Made by a program: the position numbers and the translations under genes
Notes under the pieces: model-generated
The model's input: the letters and a program-made list of their open reading frames with translations, nothing else
Told to the model about the DNA's origin: nothing
The model's database searches: none
Shown: piece after piece, positions 17,300-25,680 of the stretch
Layout of the letters: each line of letters opens with the position of its first letter
Numbering within the stretch: the first letter of the stretch is position 1
Assembly: GCA_964640055.1 (NCBI GenBank)
Contig: CAZXFH010000020.1
Location: 1-55,608 of the forward strand
Reading direction: 5' to 3'
DNA: 55,608 nucleotides
Source: CAZXFH01 sp964640055
Lineage (GTDB): Bacteria > Fidelibacterota > UBA2242 > JAFGTP01

Positions 17300-17623
17300 C
17301 TTAATCCCTCTTAAAAAGGTTGTCTGTATTCTCTTTTAAACTAAGTTTTATTATAATTATTGTCAAGATTTATATTAAAATATTATGTGTCTCCTTTATT
17401 AGTATAATAATACAAATTATCATTATTTCAATTGCTTTCATAATATTGGCCACAACAATTAAATAATATATATCCTTATATCACACCTCCCTGAAACCAC
17501 CTGAAATGTTGACTGCTGCTTTTGTATCACCCCTTTTTTAGCTGCTTTTTGCCTGCCGGGATTATCGGAACCCGGAAAAGCAATTCCAATATTGTCTCAT
17601 GATTTATAAATTAGGCCGGTGAT
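17300..17623. other. AT-rich divergent spacer between the toxin-antitoxin locus and mutS
   Basis: Contains the promoter for the AbrB genes. A short inverted repeat CCGGG...CCCGG lies near 17557-17576 upstream of mutS. No coding frame or RNA gene is recognisable, and I do not see a convincing mutS promoter. Confidence 0.5.
17338..17366 (-). promoter_or_regulatory. Promoter of the AbrB-AbrB-Doc locus
   Basis: Minus strand: TTGACA (17366-17361), 17-base spacer, TAGTTT (17343-17338). The -35 is perfect, the -10 weak, which suits a repressible antitoxin promoter. Confidence 0.4.
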
Positions 17624-20263
17624 ATGCAACAGAAAAAGTCCCAAGAAAAGGCCATGCAAGGCGCCACCCCGGTGATGCGACAGTATTTTGCTGTCAAGCG
17701 ACAACATCCGGATGCCCTGGTATTATTCCGCATGGGCGATTTTTATGAAACCTTCATGGAAGATGCGAAAACTGCCGCCCGTATCCTGAATATCACCCTC
17801 ACCAAACGGGCCAATGGCAAAGCCGCTACCGTTCCCTTGGCCGGCTTTCCCTACCACGCGCTGGAAAGTCATCTGCACAAACTGCTCAAAGCCGGCTTGA
17901 AAGTGGCTATTTGCGAGCAGGTAGAAGATCCCAAAACCGCCAAAGGGGTAGTCAAAAGAGAGGTGGTCGAGATCGTGACTCCCGGCACCTCCGTCTCTGA
18001 TAAATTTCTCGAAAAAACGCACAATAATTATCTGGTTGCGGTGTTACTTCAGAAAAAGACTTGCGGGATAGCCGCCCTGGACGTTTCCACCGGTGAATTT
18101 TTCCTGACCGAAGTAAGTCCGGCGCGCATGCCGGAGCGGGTCCGCACCCTGAAGCCTTCGGAAATCATTTGCCCTGAAACTCGTCAGGACGAATTTCAGG
18201 CACTTTTTGGAAAAGAGGTGCTGCGCCTGACTCCGGTAGAAAACTGGGTCTTTACCTATGAACAGGCCTATGAAACGCTCACCGACCATTTTAACACCGC
18301 CTCCCTGAAAGGGTTTGGCTGCGAGGACTATCCGGCCGGAATCGCAGCGGCCGGGGCGGTTTTACATTATCTGCGGCAAAATTTTCAGCAAAGCCTAAAA
18401 CACATCCCGAAGATTAACCTGGAAACCGATGAAGATGTGGTGCTCATCGATGATTTTACCCAGCGGAATCTGGAAATATTCCAATCCATTCAAAATCGCG
18501 ACCAACAGGGCACTTTGATCAGTGTATTGGACAAGACCATTACCGCCATGGGCAGCCGCCTATTAAAGAAATGGATCATCCGGCCCCTGCGCCACCCCAC
18601 AGCTATTGAACTCCGTCTGGATCAGGTAGCCTTTTATGTGGATAGCCATCAGGCCCGCAAGGAACTGCGTAACCAGCTTTCCAATAGCAGCGATCTGGAA
18701 CGCTTAATGTCCCGTTTGAGCACCAACCGGGCCAGTGCCCGGGATTTGCTGGCCTTAAAAACGTCCCTGACGCTCATTCCGGAGATGGTGCGTGAGATTA
18801 ACAAACGTTCCGAATTCAAAAACATCCTCGCCTTAATTGATGAATTGCCAACCATCACGAATCTTATTGCGCAGGCTGTCAAGCCCACCGACCTGCCCCT
18901 CTCTATCAAAGACGGCGGCTTTATCCGCGATGGTTATTCAGACCCCTTAGATGAATACCGTTCCCTGGTAAGGCATGGTAAACAGTGGATTGCCAACCTA
19001 CAAAAAACCGAGCGGGAAAAACTCAAAATCCCCTCCCTGAAGGTGGGCTATAATAAAGTCTTTGGATATTATATTGAGGTCACCAAGCCCCATATTGATA
19101 AGGTCCCGGCCGATTATATTCGCAAACAGACCCTGGTGAATTCCGAACGGTTTATCACTGCGGATCTGAAAGAATATGAAGAAAAACTGCTGCATGCAGA
19201 AGAAAAAATCAGCGCTCTGGAATACCAACTGTTTCAGGAAGTCCGCACAAAAATTCTGCAAGAGACTGTCGCCATTCAGCGGAATGCCCATGCGATTGCC
19301 CAGTTGGATATTATCGCCGGTCTGGCACAACTGGCCGATCAAAACCAATATTGCCGGCCGCAAATCAACACCAAAGATGCGATCAATATCCAGGCCGGAC
19401 GGCATCCGGTGGTAGAGGAGTTGCTGCCGCCCGGTGAACAGTTTATCGCCAATGACCTGGAAATCAGCAATCAGGAAAAGCAGATCTTAATTATTACCGG
19501 TCCCAATATGTCCGGCAAATCAACCTACTTGCGCCAAGTCGGATTGATCGTCCTAATGGCTCAGATGGGTAGTTTTGTGCCGGCCGAAACTGCCCAGATC
19601 GGCCTGGTGGATAAAATATTTACCCGGGTGGGTGCCAGTGATAACCTGGCCGCCGGAGAGTCTACCTTCCTGATGGAGATGAATGAAACTGCTAATATCC
19701 TTAATAATGTCACTCCCCGGTCTCTGGTGCTTTTAGATGAAATCGGCCGGGGCACCTCAACCTATGACGGCATGGCCATTGCCTGGGCGGTAACAGAATA
19801 CCTGCATAATAACACCCAAACGGCGGCCAAAACGCTGTTTGCCACCCATTACCATGAATTGACCGAACTGGAACAGATCCTGTCGCGGGTCGTCAATCTG
19901 AATGTAGCCGTTAAAGAATATGGCGATCAGGTTGTCTTTTTACGCAAAATTAAACCAGGGGGATGCGATAAAAGCTATGGGGTACATGTGGCTCAAATGG
20001 CCGGCATCCCCAGCCGGGTAATCCATCGCTCCAAAGAAATTCTGGCCAATTTATCATCAACAGAAAAAGTTTTGCCCTCTGATCAGAGACATTTTGCGAA
20101 ATTACCGGCGGAGAACCCACAACAGCTTTCTCTGTTCTCCCCAAAGGAGAGCGAACTGCTCAAAAAATTGGCGGACATGGATGTTGATCAGCTGACCCCC
20201 CTGGAAGCCCTCAATAAATTAGACGAGCTCAAAAAAGAGTATGGCCATCAAGAAGAGAATTAA
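17624..20263 (+). CDS. mutS: DNA mismatch repair protein MutS
   Basis: 879 residues, full length. The mismatch-reading Phe-x-Glu is present at F40-E42 (GDFYETF). The connector, lever and clamp regions follow. The ATPase has Walker A GPNMSGKST starting at residue 626, the signature and Walker B in LVLLDEIGRGTSTYDG, and the FATHYHEL switch. The C-terminus (QQLSLFSP) carries a beta-clamp-binding-like QLSLF motif. MutS recognises mismatches and recruits MutL; mutL is not in the window. The ribosome-binding site (CCGGTGAT) is weak. The next plus-strand gene (PorV-like) follows after 65 bases and need not be functionally linked. Confidence 0.97.
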   Translation: MQQKKSQEKAMQGATPVMRQYFAVKRQHPDALVLFRMGDFYETFMEDAKTAARILNITLTKRANGKAATVPLAGFPYHALESHLHKLLKAGLKVAICEQVEDPKTAKGVVKREVVEIVTPGTSVSDKFLEKTHNNYLVAVLLQKKTCGIAALDVSTGEFFLTEVSPARMPERVRTLKPSEIICPETRQDEFQALFGKEVLRLTPVENWVFTYEQAYETLTDHFNTASLKGFGCEDYPAGIAAAGAVLHYLRQNFQQSLKHIPKINLETDEDVVLIDDFTQRNLEIFQSIQNRDQQGTLISVLDKTITAMGSRLLKKWIIRPLRHPTAIELRLDQVAFYVDSHQARKELRNQLSNSSDLERLMSRLSTNRASARDLLALKTSLTLIPEMVREINKRSEFKNILALIDELPTITNLIAQAVKPTDLPLSIKDGGFIRDGYSDPLDEYRSLVRHGKQWIANLQKTEREKLKIPSLKVGYNKVFGYYIEVTKPHIDKVPADYIRKQTLVNSERFITADLKEYEEKLLHAEEKISALEYQLFQEVRTKILQETVAIQRNAHAIAQLDIIAGLAQLADQNQYCRPQINTKDAINIQAGRHPVVEELLPPGEQFIANDLEISNQEKQILIITGPNMSGKSTYLRQVGLIVLMAQMGSFVPAETAQIGLVDKIFTRVGASDNLAAGESTFLMEMNETANILNNVTPRSLVLLDEIGRGTSTYDGMAIAWAVTEYLHNNTQTAAKTLFATHYHELTELEQILSRVVNLNVAVKEYGDQVVFLRKIKPGGCDKSYGVHVAQMAGIPSRVIHRSKEILANLSSTEKVLPSDQRHFAKLPAENPQQLSLFSPKESELLKKLADMDVDQLTPLEALNKLDELKKEYGHQEEN

Positions 20264-20328
20264 ATTCTGCAGGAACTTTTTTAGACGCCTGCCGTGTATT
20301 ATGCAACATCTACGGATGTAAACATCCC

Positions 20329-21450
20329 ATGATCTATTCAAAAGTAATACCCCCCAAATTTTGTAAAAGCCTGTTCGCTGTTCTATTATTAATCGGTTTT
20401 ACCGTTAATAGTGTATGGGCCTGGGGCACCAAATATGCCGGTGAATTCCTCAAACAGGGTAGTGGCGTTCGCGCCCTCAGTCTGGGCGGAGCGGTAGTTG
20501 CTGCACCGTCCGAAGAGACGGCCTATTTTTGGAACCCCGCGGCCCTGGTCTCCGTCAATTCTCTCTCCGGGCAGTTTATGCACGCAGAGGAGTTCGACGG
20601 CCTGGTAAACCGGGACCAGCTCTCTCTGGTCTTCCCTAAAAAACAAGCCTTTTGCTATGGTCTGGGACTTATCAGAAGCGGAGTGGATAATATTCCCTAC
20701 ACCCGACAGGCCTTGATTGATGTGGGCAGTGATGGTTTGGCCAGTAATGACCCGGATTATCGCACACCTGACGCTGACGGGTCGGAAAATAACGGACAAC
20801 TGGATCCCGGGGAACGCCTGAATTACAATGCTTTTAATACCTTTGGCAGCAGTGAAACGGCTTTTTATTTTGCAGCCGCTAAAAAATTATCCCCACAGCT
20901 GCAAGTAGGCGGCAGCCTAAAAGGCATATTTAAAAACCTATACCAGACCAAAGCCTGGGGGATCGGTCTCGATCTGGGCGCTATTTATCAATATAGCTCA
21001 CAGGGCAATATTGGTCTTTTAATCAGTGATTTGACCACCACCTGGCTCTTCTGGACCGATGGTACTAAGGAGATGATGCCCCCTCTAATTCGCCTGGGAA
21101 CCGATTATCTGATCCAATGGCAGTCCCTCCAGCTGAACCTGCACCCCTTTTTGGCTCTTGATATCGCTCTGGACGACGCGCAATATCAGACCCTGGTAGA
21201 TAATGACCAATTGAATCTGCGCTACCGGGCCGGATTGGAAATTTTACTAAAAGACAGAATTGCCTTACGCATTGGCCGGGATGATCTGAATGGCGCTCAC
21301 ATTGGTTTGGGACTCCAGTCACTGATCGGAGATATTAATTACGGTTTTTCCATGGGATCCGCATATGCCCAGCTGGGTAATTCCCATCGCCTAGCGCTGA
21401 TCATTCATTTTGCCAAGGTCCAGCGTTGGATCGGACAGTGGCTGGAATAA
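20329..21450 (+). CDS. PorV/PorQ-family outer-membrane protein (second copy)
   Basis: 373 residues with a signal peptide (SLFAVLLLIGFTVNSVWA). The family signature FLKQGSGVRALSLGGAVVAA and ETAYFWNPAALVSV sits right after cleavage, as in the barrel at 5664-6665, though overall similarity looks low. Beta-strand alternation continues to the end (HRLALIIHFAK), but a short WIGQWLE tail follows instead of the usual terminal Phe. An insert, DPDYRTPDADGSENNG, is Asp-rich and may bind calcium. It lies behind mutS and converges on the NFACT gene; no cargo gene is adjacent. Confidence 0.75.
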   Translation: MIYSKVIPPKFCKSLFAVLLLIGFTVNSVWAWGTKYAGEFLKQGSGVRALSLGGAVVAAPSEETAYFWNPAALVSVNSLSGQFMHAEEFDGLVNRDQLSLVFPKKQAFCYGLGLIRSGVDNIPYTRQALIDVGSDGLASNDPDYRTPDADGSENNGQLDPGERLNYNAFNTFGSSETAFYFAAAKKLSPQLQVGGSLKGIFKNLYQTKAWGIGLDLGAIYQYSSQGNIGLLISDLTTTWLFWTDGTKEMMPPLIRLGTDYLIQWQSLQLNLHPFLALDIALDDAQYQTLVDNDQLNLRYRAGLEILLKDRIALRIGRDDLNGAHIGLGLQSLIGDINYGFSMGSAYAQLGNSHRLALIIHFAKVQRWIGQWLE

Positions 21451-21467
21451 TCATCACTCTTATCCCT

Positions 21468-23150
21468 CTATTTTGAGGGCCGTAAGGGCTCCGCAAACAC
21501 CGTCTTTTCAAATTGCATAAAAACCTTTCCGGGTGGCATTGACTTACGTTTCCGAACATATTTTTTCTTGGTATACACCACCGGAACCAAACCGGCATGT
21601 TTGGCCTGACTGTAACCAGCAGCGATGGCAGCCGCATGTATCAGCACATCCCGGGGCAAGGATTTTTTCTTTTCCGGGTTGCGTACAATTACATGGGACC
21701 CCGGCACCTGCTGAGCATGCATCCAGAAATCCATGGGGTTGGCCACCTGAAAAGTCAGGGTGTCGTTATCCTGGGCCCCCTTACCCACCAGGATCTCCCA
21801 GTTTTGGTAATAAAACAAATGATAGGGCAGGCGTTCATAGTCCTGGGGAGCTTGCGGATACTGAAAAATATCGCTGGGCAGCGTTCTCTCTATCTTTTCC
21901 AGTGCCATCCAATTATCAGCCGCTTGCAGAGCAGACTGCTTTTGCTTTAATTCCGCCAAACAACTTTGGCTCTGTTGGATACTCTTGGTTAGGGCCGCTT
22001 TTGACTGACGGATTTTTTTGGCTTTGCCGTATAATTTTTCGGCGTTTTTTGCCGGGGCTAAGCGAACATCCAAATCAATACTGATTGTTTGCTCCGGATT
22101 ATCGACCCGGGGTAAATTCACCTGGCCGACTTTCCCGTCAAGGCGATGCAGATTGGCCAAGAGGGTATCGGCCTGTATTTTATAGTCCTCTGCAGAAGGC
22201 AGTCCATGATAATCCTTTTCCTGGCGTTTTAATTTACGCTCTAACCGGTCAATATAGCGCGCTAAATGACGCTGCAGGTTCTTCCGCTTTTGTGAGAATT
22301 TATACCGCTTAAAAAAATCACTGATATAGCGCAGAGTGGCCATACGTACATTCTCGCAACTCACATAATCGCTATCCAGGGACGTTAAAATCATAAAGGA
22401 TAAGACCGGCGGTGTTGTTTGATATACCAGAAAGGAAGGCTTTTGCATTGCCTGCAGCACAGTATAAGTTGTCACGGCCAAGCGGGTTTGCTGCATTTGA
22501 TTTAAATTGATGATATATTGCGACAGGTCCAGTCCGGATCGAAATCTGATTTCTGTGTGCAGTTCACGGGGATAAATCGGGATGGGCAGACTTTTCAGGA
22601 AGGCCTTGATTTTCTGCTCCTTTTTTTGCCTGAGCGCCATCTCAATAGACTTTTTGTTAATCCTCAGGGCTTCATCAGGCATAATAAAATTTTCCAAGGC
22701 CGACAGCGCTTTTCGGCGGGAACTTTTAAAGGCGGCCTGCACTTTGAATTGATGGTCCAAGTAAAAGACATTACCATTAATACCAAAGAGTTGCCATAGC
22801 AAATAACCCTGGCGGGCGGCAAAGCCAATTAACAGCTGCCGGTCGTTACGGTGCATACGCACCTGCATAATACGATATCCATCCACAGCCGATAATACCG
22901 GAACCCGCTCCCGTGGTCGGGGTAAATTGTCCTCGACCATGAAATAGGGCAGTGGTGCCTGAAGTGTCAAATGCAAACTTTGCAGATGAGTATGGCCCTG
23001 TAAAGGAATATGGAGTTCCCCTTTGCGGTAGGTGAAAGGACGCCCCAAAGCCACCCCTGGCAGCTCCCGATTAAGATATTGGGCCCAAAAACAGATGTGA
23101 AACCAACTATTGAACACAGCCAAAAATATCAATTGGTGCGCGGATTTCAA
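21468..23150 (-). CDS. NFACT-family protein (RqcH/Rqc2-like, fibronectin-binding A homologue)
   Basis: 560 residues. The C-terminal NFACT-R domain is clear: WEILVGKGAQDNDTLTF, FWMHAQQVPGSHVIVR, and a basic tail. A coiled-coil middle (RHLARYIDRLERKLKRQE to LAELKQKQSALQ) matches the NFACT arms. The N-terminal NFACT-N half is divergent. RqcH binds split 50S subunits and adds C-terminal Ala tails to stalled nascent chains in ribosome-associated quality control. The start is a TTG with AGAGGA five bases upstream; no ATG is available before residue ~70. The surface-adhesin role once suggested for the family is less likely, as no signal peptide is evident apart from a mildly hydrophobic start. Confidence 0.8.
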   Translation of the reverse strand: MKSAHQLIFLAVFNSWFHICFWAQYLNRELPGVALGRPFTYRKGELHIPLQGHTHLQSLHLTLQAPLPYFMVEDNLPRPRERVPVLSAVDGYRIMQVRMHRNDRQLLIGFAARQGYLLWQLFGINGNVFYLDHQFKVQAAFKSSRRKALSALENFIMPDEALRINKKSIEMALRQKKEQKIKAFLKSLPIPIYPRELHTEIRFRSGLDLSQYIINLNQMQQTRLAVTTYTVLQAMQKPSFLVYQTTPPVLSFMILTSLDSDYVSCENVRMATLRYISDFFKRYKFSQKRKNLQRHLARYIDRLERKLKRQEKDYHGLPSAEDYKIQADTLLANLHRLDGKVGQVNLPRVDNPEQTISIDLDVRLAPAKNAEKLYGKAKKIRQSKAALTKSIQQSQSCLAELKQKQSALQAADNWMALEKIERTLPSDIFQYPQAPQDYERLPYHLFYYQNWEILVGKGAQDNDTLTFQVANPMDFWMHAQQVPGSHVIVRNPEKKKSLPRDVLIHAAAIAAGYSQAKHAGLVPVVYTKKKYVRKRKSMPPGKVFMQFEKTVFAEPLRPSK

Positions 23151-23183
23151 AGCTTCCTCTGCAGCACACCGTGGCCTGTATAT

Positions 23184-23226
23184 AAAAAAACTGGAAAGAG
23201 ACTTCCGGGCGGAAACCCTTTCCAGT
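23184..23226 (-). terminator. Rho-independent terminator of the predicted small RNA
   Basis: Minus-strand stem ACTGGAAAG (23226-23218) / CTTTCCAGT (23198-23190) enclosing a second small stem TTCCG/CGGAA, followed by seven U residues (23190-23184). No protein gene ends upstream within 300 bases, so it appears to serve a non-coding transcript. Confidence 0.85.
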
Positions 23227-23311
23227 TATTGGGGCACAGTGATAACGTTGTAGAGAAACGGGGGGTATTATCTGAGGTTTTTATTTTATCACTTCGTTTT
23301 CAAACAGCCAC
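23184..23311 (-). ncRNA. Predicted ~128-nt small RNA with C-rich loop, sigma-54 dependent
   Basis: Predicted from three linked signals: a sigma-54 promoter whose start point would fall near 23311, a strong terminator at 23184-23226, and a closed secondary structure between them. AGTGATAA (23293-23286) pairs perfectly with TTATCACT (23245-23238), presenting a ~40-base loop that contains the single-stranded run ACCCCCCG at about 23256-23263. C-rich loops in other bacterial small RNAs pair with Shine-Dalgarno sequences. No start codon with ribosome-binding site and useful frame is present. It lies between the NFACT gene and a TPR gene on the same strand, but the terminator separates it from NFACT. 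Confidence 0.65.
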
Positions 23312-23321
23312 GTCTTTATTA

Positions 23322-23337
23322 TGCAAGCGGTGTGCCA
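23322..23337 (-). promoter_or_regulatory. Sigma-54 (RpoN) -24/-12 promoter
   Basis: Minus strand TGGCACACCGCTTGCA: GG and GC are separated by exactly 10 bases. It matches the TGGCAC-N5-TTGCA consensus in full, in the intergenic region upstream of the small RNA. Confidence 0.75.
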
Positions 23338-23401
23338 TGGGACTATACTATTGTTATTTAATAATTTATAGAGTGGCCCGGGGCGCTCGGATGTAGTGTT
23401 A

Positions 23402-23435
23402 AGTCTACACTTATTGTTGTCATTAGTCTACACTT
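23402..23435. promoter_or_regulatory. Tandem 11-bp repeats, candidate enhancer-binding sites
   Basis: AGTCTACACTT occurs twice as a direct repeat (23402-23412 and 23425-23435), 23 bp apart, about two helical turns. Each copy is nearly self-complementary (AGT-S-TA-S-ACT). They lie about 65-100 bp upstream of the -24 element, where activators of sigma-54 bind. Confidence 0.55.
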
Positions 23436-23530
23436 TAGGGTCGAAAGCAAGCCATGGGAAAACACTTGAACGAAAACAATCACGCATTTTTAACAGATGT
23501 GTCAGCTGGAAGAATTAGGATGGTTACGGG

Positions 23531-24685
23531 TTAATAGTCCGGCTGTATATAGGGGTGTTCCAGGTATTTTTTAGCCTTTTCGCAGGCACTGGTCCGGTTA
23601 TCCAGCTCCACAGCTTGACGGTAATAAACCAATGCTTTTTGACGGTCGCCCCGCAGATCCCTGAGCATGCCCGCACGCAGATACGCATAAGCCAAGGTAA
23701 AGTCCAGTTCCAGGTCATGCTGTGCAATGAAATATTCCAGTTTGTCACAGGCCCTTTTCAGGTTACCCTGTTTAAGCGCCAGGGAGCCCTCTAGATAGGC
23801 CAGCTTCATTTCGTATTCAAATTTGGTAAACCCCCTTAGTCCCGGGAGGGAATCCTTGAGGGTCCGCACCCAATACGCCGCTTGCCGGGTATTGCCGCTG
23901 ATAAGGTGGGCATCGGCCAGTAAAAAAGTATAATAGGGATTTTCGGGAAAAAGTTGGTGCAGGGCCTGGCAATATTCCAGAGCGGCCCTATATTGTTCTT
24001 CAATATACAGATAGATAAAGGCTAACAATCCCATGGCCTCATACTTGCCATACCGGGCCTGTTCCGCCGCTGCCTCGATTTGCTGCAGCCCCAGTTCTTT
24101 TGAACCGCTCATATTCAACATCCAGGAAGCCAGTTGCATGTAGCCGGCGGAAATCCCCACATAATAATTAAACACCCCTTTGGCCAGTAGAATATCATAG
24201 TTATTGGGATCAAGCCGGTCGGCTTTCTTGACATAACTGATGGCTTTATACCCCGTTAAGAGAATACCCAGCCAATCCTTGCGGGCCAGCTGCATACGCC
24301 CCTTTACTCCCAGGGTCACCCCATAAAAATAAAGTAGCTCCCCATCCTGGGGCTCTGCCTGCGATCTCTGCCGATAATCGGTGAGCACCGGTTCAATCTC
24401 CTGCGCCAATATTTGATTGGCCCGCCGGTGTCCCCGGGCTTGTTGATTGGCATACCACTTTGTTACCAGCAGCCCCAGCGGCGCGAAGACACAGGCAGAA
24501 TCATTTTGCTGCAATTCACGGAACAGTCGTAAGGCGGCGGGATATTCCAAACGATAAATAGCACACAAGGCCCGATCCACCTTTTCTGTTCGGGCAGACT
24601 GCTTTTGTGCACCTGCTGCCCAGACCATGGCCTGGCACAGCAAGAGTAACGTTAGGCTATATCGGAAAAGTCGGCAGGGTCTCAT
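23531..24685 (-). CDS. Secreted tetratricopeptide-repeat protein
   Basis: 384 residues with a signal peptide (SLTLLLLCQAMVWAAG). Helical TPR-type repeats fill the rest (YPAALRLFRELQQND, GELLYFYGVTLGVKGR, RAALEYCQALHQLFPENP, QKALVYYRQAVELD). No enzymatic motif is visible; the role is probably protein binding in the periplasm. It directly follows the FliG-like gene, but the terminator at 24693-24722 lies only 8 bases before its ATG and no ribosome-binding site fits between. It must therefore be expressed by read-through or from an unrecognised promoter. It may be an accessory of the motor operon. Confidence 0.75.
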   Translation of the reverse strand: MRPCRLFRYSLTLLLLCQAMVWAAGAQKQSARTEKVDRALCAIYRLEYPAALRLFRELQQNDSACVFAPLGLLVTKWYANQQARGHRRANQILAQEIEPVLTDYRQRSQAEPQDGELLYFYGVTLGVKGRMQLARKDWLGILLTGYKAISYVKKADRLDPNNYDILLAKGVFNYYVGISAGYMQLASWMLNMSGSKELGLQQIEAAAEQARYGKYEAMGLLAFIYLYIEEQYRAALEYCQALHQLFPENPYYTFLLADAHLISGNTRQAAYWVRTLKDSLPGLRGFTKFEYEMKLAYLEGSLALKQGNLKRACDKLEYFIAQHDLELDFTLAYAYLRAGMLRDLRGDRQKALVYYRQAVELDNRTSACEKAKKYLEHPYIQPDY

Positions 24686-24692
24686 TGCTAAT

Positions 24693-24722
24693 AAAAAGGC
24701 CCCTTTTGCAAGGGGCTTTTAA
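24693..24722. terminator. Bidirectional terminator closing the motor operon
   Basis: GCCCCTT/AAGGGGC stem with a TTGC loop, flanked by A/U runs on both sides that extend the helix. On the minus strand it ends in a U-rich run 24 bases after the stop of the FliG-like gene. Confidence 0.85.
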
Positions 24723-24745
24723 GATTTATTATGCTCATTAGTAGA

Positions 24746-25678
24746 CTATTCAACCATGTCTTCTTCCATAAAATCAGCCAGACGAAAACGGCCTTCCTTT
24801 TCCAGTTCACGGGCTTTATCAATGATCGCCTTCTGGGCGGATTCCACTTTACGCCGGGGCTGCGGGCCTTCCAACAATTCCATTTCATCCTCTAAAATAA
24901 TCTGTGTGCGCTGCGGCAGGGAATCAATAAAACGGGCTTTTATCTCTTCCGATTGTCCTTTGAGGGCATAGGCCACTTCCGAAGGCTCCACCGCTTTCAG
25001 GACATCACTGAGCACATCATTGGGTAGTTTCATCAGATCATCAAAAGAAAAATAATGGTGTTTGACCTCTTTGGCCACTTCCGGCGCTTCTTTTTTAAGG
25101 TGCTCTAAAAACCGTTTTTCGTCCCGGGGGCGTAGCTGGCTGAGGATTTCGGCCAGGTTTTTGCTACCGCCCCTGGAAAATTCAGAGGCGCTGGGTAAAA
25201 AAGCCGACTTTTCCTTGAGTTCGCTGGCAATGCTGGTGACCCCTTCCAGGGGAATATCATTTAAATTCCCGATCTCGGCCAGCACTTTGGGTTGTACCGT
25301 CGGGTCTAAGTGCTGCAGAATATTCACCTGTCGCTCCGGCGAGAGCTGCGCCAGGGTCAGGGCCATGATGCGCGGTTTTTCGGTGGAAATCAAATAGGTG
25401 ATCTGTTCATCACTCAGCTGCTGTAAAAAATCAAACGGTGCTTTGGTTTCCTCTTCCGCCGGTTTGAATTTCTCCGATACAAAGTTGAAATAGAATTCTT
25501 CCATCACCTCTTTTTTCAGATCAAAGGGTATCGACCCCATCTGGTTCATGTGCCGGCGTACGGCTTGAATGTCCTCGGGGGTTAAATCCTTAAAGAGCTG
25601 TAAGGCCAAACGGGTGCCCAGGGCTTTGAATAGAATCGCGGTTTTATCCAATCCGTCTAGGTTTTTTTTATCCACCAT
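24746..25678 (-). CDS. fliG: FliG-like rotor (torque-generating switch) protein
   Basis: 310 residues, slightly shorter than flagellar FliG (about 335), with the three ARM-type domains recognisable. The EHPQ-equivalent of the middle domain is EKPR (100-103) followed by IMALTLAQLSPERQVNIL. The C-terminal torque domain is well kept: ALKG with K240, PQR with R257, LEDE with D264/E265, and RR at 275-276. These correspond to E. coli K264, R281, D288, D289 and R297, which interact with MotA. The conserved VESAQKAIIDKARELEKEG follows. It is therefore likely able to take force from the stator encoded three genes upstream. It starts 3 bases after the FliF-like stop, so it is tightly coupled to that gene. 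FliM/FliN genes are absent from the window. Confidence 0.85.
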   Translation of the reverse strand: MVDKKNLDGLDKTAILFKALGTRLALQLFKDLTPEDIQAVRRHMNQMGSIPFDLKKEVMEEFYFNFVSEKFKPAEEETKAPFDFLQQLSDEQITYLISTEKPRIMALTLAQLSPERQVNILQHLDPTVQPKVLAEIGNLNDIPLEGVTSIASELKEKSAFLPSASEFSRGGSKNLAEILSQLRPRDEKRFLEHLKKEAPEVAKEVKHHYFSFDDLMKLPNDVLSDVLKAVEPSEVAYALKGQSEEIKARFIDSLPQRTQIILEDEMELLEGPQPRRKVESAQKAIIDKARELEKEGRFRLADFMEEDMVE

Positions 25679-25680
25679 TT

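Noticed and set aside
21464..21479. Small hairpin CCCTC/GAGGG between the convergent PorV-like and NFACT genes
   Set aside because: Only five base pairs and no adequate U-run; it overlaps the NFACT stop, so terminator function is not supported.
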